Shown: one piece after another, positions 44,763 through 52,550 of the stretch
How positions within the stretch are numbered: position 1 is the stretch's first letter
Layout: each line of letters begins with the position of its first letter
Assembly: GCA_038744685.1 (NCBI GenBank)
Contig: JBCDMB010000015.1
Coordinates: 1 to 64,000, forward strand
Length of the DNA stretch: 64,000 nucleotides
Direction of reading: 5' to 3'
DNA from: Verrucomicrobiota bacterium
Lineage (GTDB): Bacteria; Verrucomicrobiota; Verrucomicrobiia; Opitutales; Puniceicoccaceae
Notes under the pieces: model-generated
What the model was told of the DNA's origin: nothing
The model's input: the letters and a program-made list of their open reading frames with translations, nothing else
Database searches by the model: none
Translations under genes and position numbers: made by a program

Positions 44763-45248
44763 TCACGAACCGGTTCCGTCTGTTGACGGTTTGTCCAGAT
44801 CCTCTAGCTGAAGAGCTTCGGACTGAGGGGTATCCGGTTCTGCAGGAACTGCTTCACCTTCTTCCGAAACGGCTGCAGAGGATTCCGTCGATTCAGACTG
44901 GTCGCCATCTTCGGTAGTCTCAGTAGCGGCAGGAGTGTCCGTGGACGGCTCCTCTTCGATGTTGGTCAACGACACGCCTGGGGCTCCCCCATCGGCACGC
45001 TCAACAGTCGCAAGCGTCGCCAGATAAAGACCGAAGGATAGTATGAAAAAACCGATGATAGCGTAGATGGTCCCGCGGGTAAGGACATTCGTTGCTTCAC
45101 CACCAAATGCCTGTTCGGCAGCACCTCCCCCAAGTGCGGCACCCATGCCTGAATTCGCACTAGGCTTCTGCATGAGGACGAGCAAAGTCACGAAAAAGCA
45201 GATAAGGATCAGAACTACCGAAAAGAGAGCTATCAAAAACGTGGCCAT
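44763..45248 (-). CDS. secG: SecG subunit of the SecYEG translocase with long acidic tail
   Basis: 161 aa from the ATG at 45248 (MATFLIALFSVVLILIC). SecG has two membrane helices; the first is residues 2-25, the loop LMQKPSANSGMGAALGGGAAEQAFGGEATNVLTRGTIYAIIG is characteristic, and the second helix is about 56-78. Usual SecG proteins are 75-110 aa; here about 80 residues follow helix 2, rich in Glu, Thr, Ser and Pro. This tail would be cytoplasmic or periplasmic depending on topology; its use is unknown. Confidence 0.9.
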   Translation of the reverse strand: MATFLIALFSVVLILICFFVTLLVLMQKPSANSGMGAALGGGAAEQAFGGEATNVLTRGTIYAIIGFFILSFGLYLATLATVERADGGAPGVSLTNIEEEPSTDTPAATETTEDGDQSESTESSAAVSEEGEAVPAEPDTPQSEALQLEDLDKPSTDGTGS

Positions 45249-45314
45249 GGAAAATAAAAACCGAAGAGAATGAGTAGATGGAAGGGACCTTTCAACCCCG
45301 AAAGTCATTAGAAG

Positions 45315-45512
45315 CTACGCGTTTTCCTGCGCTGATTCGTCGTACCAGTATCCCTTTTTAGCACTACCCCACCCTGAGTATGCGGGCAACATGGCCTCCG
45401 TTCCGAAAATCCAATGTCCCATCGATTGATCCCAAAAATCATCTTTTCGAGTTCGCACACAACACTGGGGATTGATTCTTCCTTCCGCGTCTTCTTTAAT
45501 CGAAGGTTGCAT
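45315..45512 (-). CDS. Small Trp-rich conserved-looking ORF upstream of secG
   Basis: 65 codons from the ATG at 45512 to 45315. The C-terminal part KDDFWDQSMGHWIFGTEAML, then PAYSGWGSAKKGYWYDESAQENA, has a real-protein look (Trp, Gly, Asp/Glu, Tyr) unlike a random frame. It is 66 bp upstream of secG on the same strand. No ribosome-binding site is visible. The ATG overlaps the start of the divergent helicase gene within CATG (ATG at 45511 on the other strand), so at most one of these two starts is right. Confidence 0.4.
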   Translation of the reverse strand: MQPSIKEDAEGRINPQCCVRTRKDDFWDQSMGHWIFGTEAMLPAYSGWGSAKKGYWYDESAQENA

Positions 45513-47982
45513 GTATTCGCGGGACGCCAAACAACGGTACTCAATACCAGCTCTAAAGACTTGGTCACGGTGGCTGGCACGGGATTGGGAAGACCATTTT
45601 TCCCCCGATAGACTCTCGCAAGGGAGACGTTTGTATCGCACCAACCGAATCAGCGAAATTTCACTCACCCCTCAGGATTTGACCGTTTCCGTCGATACTG
45701 CGGAAGGCGAAGCCTACTCCATTGTCGAGTGGTCGCGGATCGGCCCGAGAGTCCGCGACTCACGAAATGATCCCGACCTCGGACACTCGATCGCGATTGC
45801 AGGTCTCTACGAAGTCGAGGAGTTGATCGCAGACCGACTGACACCCCTTCCCTTCCAAGTCACCAACTCGCCGTCTTCTAAAGGATCTGATCAGGGCTCA
45901 AACAATTCCCAAGAACCAACGCCGAGTAGAATTGAGGCTAAACCCGTTATCCTTCTCTTCATCGAGGGAGAAAAACTCTGCTTTCGTAGCTTGCCCACCC
46001 ATGAGTCAGGCCGCGATGAGTCTTCCGCCCATCGGGAAAAACTCATCCAACTCTCTCACATGGCGCGACAGAGCGGCTTTCGCTTCAATAGTCATTCGAA
46101 GATTTTTGAGATGCCCGAAACGGAGATGTTTCTCAGCTTTCTGCGAACAGGCGTGCCTTCTTGGCGTCCCTATTTTGACATCCGTCAAACGGCGGATGTG
46201 AACCTGCTCGACTATGGTCAGCGGGAAGTTCACCTCCAAGCCAAGGTCTCCCGCTCCACAGCTGGGAAAGGACTCAGATTGGAATGGACTTCCGAGCTCA
46301 ACGGCGAGCGGCTGTCCGAGGCGGAGATTAACCGACTCATCCGTCGCAAAGAAAGTCCACTATTTCTTCCGGGACGCGGCCTTGTTCGTCTGGATCCTGA
46401 CGGCATTCATCTTTCTCATCAGTTGGACGGACTGCCGAAAGAGAAGAGACAGGATCTACCGCCCTACTTGTTTCTGAGCCTATTTCAAACCCAACCGGTT
46501 ACCTTTCAACTCTCTCGGGAGGTCAGCGATTGGGTTGAGGCTCTGAAGTCTCCCGACGCAGTACCTCCTGCGGGCACACCGGATTTTCTAAGACCCTACC
46601 AGAAACGTGGCGTCGCACATCTCCACCACCTTTGCCAGCACGATTGCCACCCCTTGCTTGCCGACGAAATGGGCCTCGGCAAAACGGTTCAGGTACTTTC
46701 CCTTTTGAATCTAGACGGATTGAGAGAGGCTTCTTCTCTCGTAGTATGTCCGGCTAGCGTAGTTCCTGTATGGATACGGGAGGCCGAACGCTTCTTTCCG
46801 TATCTAAAGGTCAAGACTCTTCGATCTGGAGAATCCTGGAAAGACGACAGTGAAGTCTGCCTGTGGATAGCCAGCTATACTCAGCTTCGTCGCCATCGAC
46901 CTCTTTTGGAAGAGCATCGGTTTCGTTACGCTGTTCTGGATGAAGCCCAACAAATCAAGAACCCTGATGCCAAGGTGAGTCGTTCCTGCTTTGCCATAAA
47001 GGCCGTCCACCGGATTGCTCTAACCGGGACTCCTGTCGAAAACAGTCAGATGGACTTGTGGTCCATTTTCCGCTTCTTGATGCCCGACCTTCTCGGCAGT
47101 CGCCGGGAGTTTTTTGATCAAATGACCCGGGACAGCAAGTCGTTGATAGAGCGTGTCAAGCTACAAGCGGCACCGTTCCTGATTCGTCGCACGAAGAAAG
47201 AGGTCGTGCAGGAACTACCCGGGAAGGTTGAGACAGACCTGTTCTGTTCCATGGGCGACCCCCAAACCAAAATCTATAACCGGATTGCCGATACGATTTT
47301 TCAAGACTTCAACACTGGCTATCAGAGTATGAGTGGCCAGCGCAGCTTTCACTTTCTTACCGCGATCACCCGGCTTCGACAGGCTTGTTGTGATCTGCGG
47401 CTTCTTCCAACACCGTTTCTCGAGGAATCGGATGTGAATCTGGAAGCCCCGCTCGCGTCACTTAGCGGTAAACTCGAAACCCTTAGCGAGCACCTCAAGG
47501 AGATCCTCGTCGGCCCCCGGAAAGTAGTTGTTTTTAGCCAGTTCGTCTCGCTTCTGGATAGAGCAGAGGAACTTCTGCGCGACCGTTTTCCGCAGACGAC
47601 TCTCTTTCGCCTAACTGGCTCTACCAGAGACCGCGAAGTGCCGGTCGCAGAGTTTCAAAAGCATCGCCGCGCGGGCGTGATGCTCGCCAGTCTCAAAGCG
47701 GGTGGCACCGGAATCACTCTCCATGCCGCCGACTACGTCTTCCTTCTCGATCCATGGTGGAACCCGGCCGCCGAACAACAGGCGATTGACCGTGTCCACC
47801 GAATTGGCCAACAGAAAACCGTATTTGTCTATCGGCTCATTACCCAGAACACCATTGAGGAGAACATTCAGCGTCTGAAGGAGGAGAAAACCGGCCTTTT
47901 CAAGGAGATCGTCGAATCCTCACGTCCACTCGAGGCGATTCGGACGCACTTTGATACGATCGAGAGCTTCCTTCGCCCTTGA
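45511..47982 (+). CDS. SNF2-family ATP-dependent helicase
   Basis: 823 aa from the ATG at 45511; the frame is open to 45472. The N-terminal segment DHFSPDRLSQGRRLYRTNRISEI is like the SWIM-domain start of HepA-type SNF2 proteins but without zinc-binding cysteines. The helicase core has LLADEMGLGKTVQVLSLL (Walker A), LDEAQQIKNP, ALTGTPVENSQMDLWSIF, and KAGGTGITLHAADYVFLLDPWWNPAAEQQAIDRVHRIGQQK. Bacterial members move on double-stranded DNA or remodel RNA polymerase or nucleoid proteins. Position near an H1-like protein gene (3 kb away) is suggestive only. Confidence 0.9.
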   Translation: MYSRDAKQRYSIPALKTWSRWLARDWEDHFSPDRLSQGRRLYRTNRISEISLTPQDLTVSVDTAEGEAYSIVEWSRIGPRVRDSRNDPDLGHSIAIAGLYEVEELIADRLTPLPFQVTNSPSSKGSDQGSNNSQEPTPSRIEAKPVILLFIEGEKLCFRSLPTHESGRDESSAHREKLIQLSHMARQSGFRFNSHSKIFEMPETEMFLSFLRTGVPSWRPYFDIRQTADVNLLDYGQREVHLQAKVSRSTAGKGLRLEWTSELNGERLSEAEINRLIRRKESPLFLPGRGLVRLDPDGIHLSHQLDGLPKEKRQDLPPYLFLSLFQTQPVTFQLSREVSDWVEALKSPDAVPPAGTPDFLRPYQKRGVAHLHHLCQHDCHPLLADEMGLGKTVQVLSLLNLDGLREASSLVVCPASVVPVWIREAERFFPYLKVKTLRSGESWKDDSEVCLWIASYTQLRRHRPLLEEHRFRYAVLDEAQQIKNPDAKVSRSCFAIKAVHRIALTGTPVENSQMDLWSIFRFLMPDLLGSRREFFDQMTRDSKSLIERVKLQAAPFLIRRTKKEVVQELPGKVETDLFCSMGDPQTKIYNRIADTIFQDFNTGYQSMSGQRSFHFLTAITRLRQACCDLRLLPTPFLEESDVNLEAPLASLSGKLETLSEHLKEILVGPRKVVVFSQFVSLLDRAEELLRDRFPQTTLFRLTGSTRDREVPVAEFQKHRRAGVMLASLKAGGTGITLHAADYVFLLDPWWNPAAEQQAIDRVHRIGQQKTVFVYRLITQNTIEENIQRLKEEKTGLFKEIVESSRPLEAIRTHFDTIESFLRP

Positions 47983-48039
47983 TCGGAGCCTCCTGTTCTT
48001 GCCTCCCGGCGAACAAGGCCGTTGTCTTTCCGAACGGCC

Positions 48040-48789
48040 ATGAAAGTTCTCTCGCTCTACCACATCAAAGGAGGTGTCGGAAAGACTACCTCTGCAGTGA
48101 ATCTCGCCTACGCTGCTGCAACGGAAGGATTTAGTGTCTTACTTTGCGACCTCGACCCACAGGCTGCTTCGACTTTCTACTTGCGGGCGAAGCCACCGAC
48201 CAAGATGAAAACGGGCAAACTCATCAAGGGGAAATCGTTTGCCCACAAACAAGTTCGACAAACCGAGTTTATTCATCTGGATCTGCTTCCCGCGCACCTC
48301 GAGTTCCGCCATCTCGACCGGACCCTGGACGAGGAAAAGAAGTCTTCGACCGCACTCTCTGCCCTCTTCAAGGGATTCAAGGGGGATTATGATTTGATTG
48401 TCGCGGATGCACCTGCCGGGATCTCTTTGCTCTCCGAAAACCTGTTTCGACTGTCACATCTCGTGTTAGTCCCAACGATCCCCTCTACACTCTCCGTCCA
48501 TACCTTTGACCAAGTGAAGGGTTTCTTTGAGAAAAACAACCTTCCGGTAAATCGCTTAAAAGCCTTTTTCTCCATGGCAGACCAAAGGAAAAAACTTCAC
48601 CGCGAAACCATGGAGGAATCCCGCGAAGGAAGCCCTCACTTCCTCGCACAAACGATTCCTTCGGCAAGCATTATCGAGCAGATGGGGACTCACCGCCGTC
48701 CGGTAGCCGCTTTCGCAAGAACCTCCCCCGCCGCAGCTTCTTTCCAGTCCCTTTGGTCGGAGGTGCGCACAGAACTCGGGTTGGACTAG
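48040..48789 (+). CDS. Orphan ParA-family ATPase
   Basis: 249 aa from the ATG at 48040 (MKVLSLYHIKGGVGKTT). The deviant Walker A KGGVGKTT, CDLDPQAAST and LIVADAPAGISLL are ParA/Soj features. There is no ParB gene or parS-like palindrome cluster nearby, so it is an orphan; such proteins also position other cell machinery. The frame is open to a TTG at 48022. It starts 57 bp after the helicase gene and lies before a toxin-antitoxin pair, so a link to any of them is unclear. Confidence 0.85.
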   Translation: MKVLSLYHIKGGVGKTTSAVNLAYAAATEGFSVLLCDLDPQAASTFYLRAKPPTKMKTGKLIKGKSFAHKQVRQTEFIHLDLLPAHLEFRHLDRTLDEEKKSSTALSALFKGFKGDYDLIVADAPAGISLLSENLFRLSHLVLVPTIPSTLSVHTFDQVKGFFEKNNLPVNRLKAFFSMADQRKKLHRETMEESREGSPHFLAQTIPSASIIEQMGTHRRPVAAFARTSPAAASFQSLWSEVRTELGLD

Positions 48790-48849
48790 GGCCTGTACGG
48801 GACATCGCAACCCGGCTTGAGGACTACCTTTATGATGAACTTGCAGATG

Positions 48850-48892
48850 AAGAACCATTGACAATGGCATTGTAATAACTTTTGTTATCACT
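48850..48892 (+). promoter_or_regulatory. Promoter/operator candidate of the AbrB-Doc module
   Basis: The region holds the perfect palindrome CCATTG-a-CAATGG (48855-48867), the dyad ATAAC-N4-GTTAT (48875-48888) and a consensus TTGACA -35 hexamer at 48858-48863. Such nested repeats at the start of a toxin-antitoxin operon are typical of autoregulation by the antitoxin. No clear -10 or ribosome-binding site, so the message may be leaderless. Confidence 0.5.
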
Positions 48893-49123
48893 ATGGCCAT
48901 TGAAACCAAAGTCCGTCGAATCGGGAACTCACTCGGAATCGTTATACCTAAGGAAGCACTGCACACTCTAAAAGTCGAAGAGGGTGCCTCGCTCTACCTT
49001 ACCGAAGCCCCGGAGGGTTCGTTACGCATTACACCGGAACGGCCGGGCTTTGCGGAGAAAATGGCAATTGCTGACAGCTTGATGAAGAGGTATCGAAATG
49101 CTCTTCGAGAGTTAGCAAAGTGA
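48893..49123 (+). CDS. AbrB/MazE-type antitoxin
   Basis: 76 aa. The swapped-hairpin SpoVT-AbrB domain is at residues 4-45 (TKVRRIGNSLGIVIPKEALHTLKVEEGASLYL). The C-terminal end (PGFAEKMAIADSLMKRYRNALRELAK) is helical and acts as the toxin-binding tail. The stop overlaps the GTG start of the Doc toxin (GTGA), giving tight coupling. The antitoxin is expected to bind its own promoter. Confidence 0.87.
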   Translation: MAIETKVRRIGNSLGIVIPKEALHTLKVEEGASLYLTEAPEGSLRITPERPGFAEKMAIADSLMKRYRNALRELAK

Positions 49124-49509
49124 AAGAACCGGTTTGGATAGATGCCACCGATTGCCTTGCGGTTCATTCTTCTGCTCTTGAAAGATTTGGTGGTGCGGAT
49201 GGTTTGCGTGACGAAGGACCGCTTTTGGCGGCATTGGATCGGCCAAAAAATCTCTTCGCATACGGAAAGCCCGACCCTTTTGATTTAGCGGGATCCTACG
49301 CCAGTGGGATCATTAAAAATCATCCGTTCTTGGATGGGAACAAGCGAACCGGCTTCCTCACTGCCACCCTGTTCCTCGAGTGCAACCAATACTTGTTCTC
49401 CGCTACCGAAGAGCAGGTAGTTGAGCGAACGCTGGCCTTGGCGTCGGGTGCGATACCGGAGGCCGATTACACCGAGTGGCTTCGGGAGTCCTCCGAAACT
49501 TCGGACTAG
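49120..49509 (+). CDS. doc: Doc-type Fic-fold toxin
   Basis: 129 aa. The catalytic loop is HPFLDGNKRTG (His68, Asp72, Asn74, Arg76) matching HxFx[ND]GNKR of the Doc subfamily, which phosphorylates EF-Tu and stops translation. ERFGGADGLRDEGPLLAALDRPKN and YASGIIKNHPF are the other subfamily signatures. The length is the usual 120-130 aa. Starts with GTG overlapping the antitoxin stop. Together they form an AbrB/Doc addiction module. Confidence 0.88.
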   Translation: MKEPVWIDATDCLAVHSSALERFGGADGLRDEGPLLAALDRPKNLFAYGKPDPFDLAGSYASGIIKNHPFLDGNKRTGFLTATLFLECNQYLFSATEEQVVERTLALASGAIPEADYTEWLRESSETSD

Positions 49510-49742
49510 GAAGCATAAGAATTTGCCTCGCAGTTTCGGGTAGCATCGGCCGTGAGGCCGATGACCACACGGACTACGGACCCGCATCGCTATCCCGCCA
49601 CACCTGCAGCAGTCCACTCCCGTGGGATGAGGGTTCACCCCTCGATCATCTACTTCGTATTCCAGCCATCTTGGTCGAGGCGTAACCGTCCTTCGCCTTG
49701 CTGGCTACGGAGGTCAAGAAGCCTCTCCTACAGGGCGCAGGG
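49510..49742. other. Gap after the toxin with a hairpin
   Basis: 233 bp between the Doc toxin and the ahcY end. It holds ATCGGCC-GTGA-GGCCGAT (49545-49562) and an AGGAGAGGCTTCTTGACCTCC-like stretch on the minus strand near 49710-49735 that resembles the REP at 59652-59670. No gene is supported. Confidence 0.4.
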
Positions 49743-51167
49743 CTAGTACCGGTAGTGCTCCGACTTGTACGGGCCTTCCTTTTTCACACCGATGTAGTCG
49801 GCTTGGTCATCGGTCATGACCGTAAGCTTTGCTCCGATCTTCTCAAGATGCAGGCGGGCCACCTCTTCATCCAAACGCTTCGGCAGAACGTAGACTCCCG
49901 GACGATACTTTTCGAGTTCCTTCCAGAGCTCAACTTGCGCGAGCACTTGGTTGGTGAATGAATTCGACATCACAAAGGATGGGTGACCGGTCGCACAGCC
50001 AAGATTGACCAATCTACCCTCAGCCAGCACATAGACCGCATGTCCATCGTTGAAGCGCCACTGGTCCACTTGGGGTTTCACGTTGACCCGCTCGACTTCC
50101 GATGAGTTTTCCAGCCTATCCATCTGGATCTCGTTATCGAAGTGACCAATGTTACAGACGATGGCTTGGTCCTTCATCGCCTTCATGTGTTCGTAGGTGA
50201 TGATGTCCTTGTTGCCCGTGGTGGTCACATAGATGTTGGCGACATCCAAACTGTCTTCGATAGTCGTAACCTTGAAGCCCTCCATGGCGGCTTGAAGAGC
50301 ACAAATCGGATCAACCTCCGTCACGCGAACCTGCGCGCCCATCCCCCGGAGAGCCTGGGCACAGCCTTTTCCAACATCACCGTAGCCACAGACAACCGCA
50401 ACCTTTCCGGCGATCATTACGTCGGTCGCACGCTTGATTCCATCGATCAACGATTCGCGGCAGCCGTAGAGGTTATCAAACTTTGCCTTGGTCACCGAGT
50501 CGTTCACGTTGATCGCGGGAACGAGGAGCTTCCCCTTCTCGTGCATCTGGTAGAGACGGTGAACACCGGTTGTCGTTTCTTCGGATACTCCCTTCCACTC
50601 TTTGAGAACGTTGTGCCAATGGATCGGGTCTTCGGATTTCGTCTTCTTCAGAAGGTTCTTGATGACTTGCTCCTCTTTGGATCCACCCGGTTGCTCGGGC
50701 CAATCATCGCCGTCTTCATACTCATAGCCCTTGTGGATAAGTAAGGTTGCGTCGCCACCGTCATCAACGATCAGGTTAGGTCCTTTTCCGTCCGGCCATG
50801 TCAACGCATTCCACGTGCACTCCCAATACTCTTCGAGGGTTTCCCCCTTCCATGCAAAAACCGGCACACCAGAGGCCGCAATCGCGGCGGCTGCGTGGTC
50901 CTGGGTTGAGAAAATGTTGCAGCTTGCCCACCGCACATCTGCTCCCAAATCCACCAGCGTCTCAATGAGTACTGCTGTCTGAATGGTCATGTGGAGCGAA
51001 CCACTGATTCGCACACCAGCCAATGGTTTGCTCTGAGCATACTTCTCCCGTGTAGCCATCAGGCCGGGCATTTCCTGTGTAGCGATCTCGATCTCCTTCC
51101 GTCCGTAATCGGCGAGAGTGATATCCGCTACTTTATATTCAGTTTGGGTTTCAGTGATGACTGCCAT
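49743..51167 (-). CDS. ahcY: Adenosylhomocysteinase
   Basis: 474 aa. AhcY cleaves S-adenosylhomocysteine into adenosine and homocysteine with a bound NAD+. The NAD-binding motif [16 protein letters not shown] is present at about 255-270, and [53 protein letters not shown] and the C-terminal LRP-like end [10 protein letters not shown] are diagnostic. The insertion near [21 protein letters not shown] is the usual bacterial one. It follows metK by 51 bp and is presumably transcribed with it, from the operator at 52436-52459. Confidence 0.96.
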   Translation of the reverse strand: MAVITETQTEYKVADITLADYGRKEIEIATQEMPGLMATREKYAQSKPLAGVRISGSLHMTIQTAVLIETLVDLGADVRWASCNIFSTQDHAAAAIAASGVPVFAWKGETLEEYWECTWNALTWPDGKGPNLIVDDGGDATLLIHKGYEYEDGDDWPEQPGGSKEEQVIKNLLKKTKSEDPIHWHNVLKEWKGVSEETTTGVHRLYQMHEKGKLLVPAINVNDSVTKAKFDNLYGCRESLIDGIKRATDVMIAGKVAVVCGYGDVGKGCAQALRGMGAQVRVTEVDPICALQAAMEGFKVTTIEDSLDVANIYVTTTGNKDIITYEHMKAMKDQAIVCNIGHFDNEIQMDRLENSSEVERVNVKPQVDQWRFNDGHAVYVLAEGRLVNLGCATGHPSFVMSNSFTNQVLAQVELWKELEKYRPGVYVLPKRLDEEVARLHLEKIGAKLTVMTDDQADYIGVKKEGPYKSEHYRY

Positions 51168-51218
51168 AATAAAATCCTCAGTGTTAGGTTGTCAGTGATA
51201 TCGGGCTTCGCATACGGG

Positions 51219-52388
51219 TCAGACTGCCGCCTTCAAGTCTTCCACTTTACTGGTCTGCTCCCAGGGAAGGCCTGCCTTCCCGAAGTGACCGTAGTGGGTC
51301 GAGTCTCGATAGATCGGTCGAAGAAGATCCAGCTGCGAGACAATATCCGCAGGCTTAAAGCTAAATACCTCACGGGCCGCAGCGGCTATCTGCAAATCAG
51401 TCAGTCCCTCTTTTGCGGATCCAAACGTGTCCACGTGAATACTCGTCGGGTGAGGATACCCAATCGCGTAGGCCACCTGTAGCTCGCACTCCGAAGCCAA
51501 TCCAGCCGCAACGATGTTTTTCGCTACCCAGCGGCAGAAATAGGCAGCCGATCGATCCACCTTCGAAGGATCCTTTCCGGAAAAAGCACCTCCCCCGTGA
51601 CGGGCCCATCCGCCGTAAGTATCGACGATGATTTTCCGCCCCGTGAGGCCGGCATCACCCTGAGGACCCCCGATCACGAAATTACCCGTTGGATTGATCA
51701 GAAACTGGGTGTCATCCGTGCAGAGATTCTCCGGCAGAACCTTCCGAATCACTTCCTCCACGCAGAACTCCTTGATCTGCTCGTGCTTCACGCCATCGCG
51801 ATGCTGGGTGGAGATAACCACGTTCTCGATTCCAACAATTTTGCCACCTTCAAAACGCACGGCGACCTGACTCTTCACATCGGGACGCAGCCATTCTACA
51901 CCCTCTTCTTTCCGCTGGCGCGCCATCTCGCGCAAAAGCCTGTGCGCAAACATGACTGGAGCCGGCATCAGCTCGGAAGTCTGGTCGCAAGCATAGCCAA
52001 ACATGATTCCCTGGTCCCCGGCACCCTGCTCGTTAGTGTCTTTTCCTTCAGCAGCCGTAGCGTCCACACCCTGTGCGATGTCGGCAGACTGTCTCGTCAA
52101 GCAATTCGTGACAAATACACTCTCTGCGTGAAAAACGTCATCGTCGTTCACGTAACCGATATCCTCAATCGCCTCCCGTACGATTTTTTCATAGTCGAGC
52201 TTGGCACTCGTCGTAATCTCCCCCGCCAGAACCACGCAGTTACTTTTCACCAGCGTTTCACAGGCTACGCGGCTCTTCGGATCCTGTTTCAGGCAAGCAT
52301 CGAGGACACTGTCGGATATCGAATCCGAGACCTTATCCGGGTGACCCTCGCCCACAGATTCTGAAGAAAAAACGAATGATTGACTCAT
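51219..52388 (-). CDS. metK: S-adenosylmethionine synthetase
   Basis: 389 aa. MetK makes SAM from methionine and [100 protein letters not shown] and [20 protein letters not shown] are all canonical. GAGGG precedes the ATG at the right distance. The short 5' leader (about 48 bp to the operator) leaves no room for a SAM riboswitch. Cotranscribed with ahcY. Confidence 0.97.
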   Translation of the reverse strand: MSQSFVFSSESVGEGHPDKVSDSISDSVLDACLKQDPKSRVACETLVKSNCVVLAGEITTSAKLDYEKIVREAIEDIGYVNDDDVFHAESVFVTNCLTRQSADIAQGVDATAAEGKDTNEQGAGDQGIMFGYACDQTSELMPAPVMFAHRLLREMARQRKEEGVEWLRPDVKSQVAVRFEGGKIVGIENVVISTQHRDGVKHEQIKEFCVEEVIRKVLPENLCTDDTQFLINPTGNFVIGGPQGDAGLTGRKIIVDTYGGWARHGGGAFSGKDPSKVDRSAAYFCRWVAKNIVAAGLASECELQVAYAIGYPHPTSIHVDTFGSAKEGLTDLQIAAAAREVFSFKPADIVSQLDLLRPIYRDSTHYGHFGKAGLPWEQTSKVEDLKAAV

Positions 52389-52435
52389 AAACCCTCTAGT
52401 TTGAAACCCGGAACCTCAAAGGATCAAGCCAATAT

Positions 52436-52459
52436 ATCAAAACATCCAGATTCGTTGAT
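52436..52459. promoter_or_regulatory. Putative operator of metK-ahcY (dyad shared with metF)
   Basis: Same 24-bp pattern ATCAA-N3-ATC-N2-GAT-N3-TTGAT as at 741-764 in front of metF. It ends about 48 bp before the metK ATG. Two methyl-cycle transcription units 51 kb apart with the same dyad is good evidence for a shared DNA-binding regulator. Confidence 0.65.
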
Positions 52460-52550
52460 TTGTATCTTTCCTACGGTAAATAACTTGCAAAAAACTGCCT
52501 AAGATTGCCCTGACGTTGACTTAAAACAGGAAGACTAATCCCGTCATCCC

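Noticed and set aside
50142-50744. 200-aa antisense frame in ahcY
   Set aside because: Complement of a clear essential gene; no start signals.
51597-52364. 255-aa antisense frame in metK
   Set aside because: Same reason; metK reading is unambiguous.
52389-52550. SAM riboswitch upstream of metK
   Set aside because: The gap of about 48 bp between dyad and start is too short, and no SAM-I core or SAM-II pseudoknot pattern was seen; the dyad better explains control.
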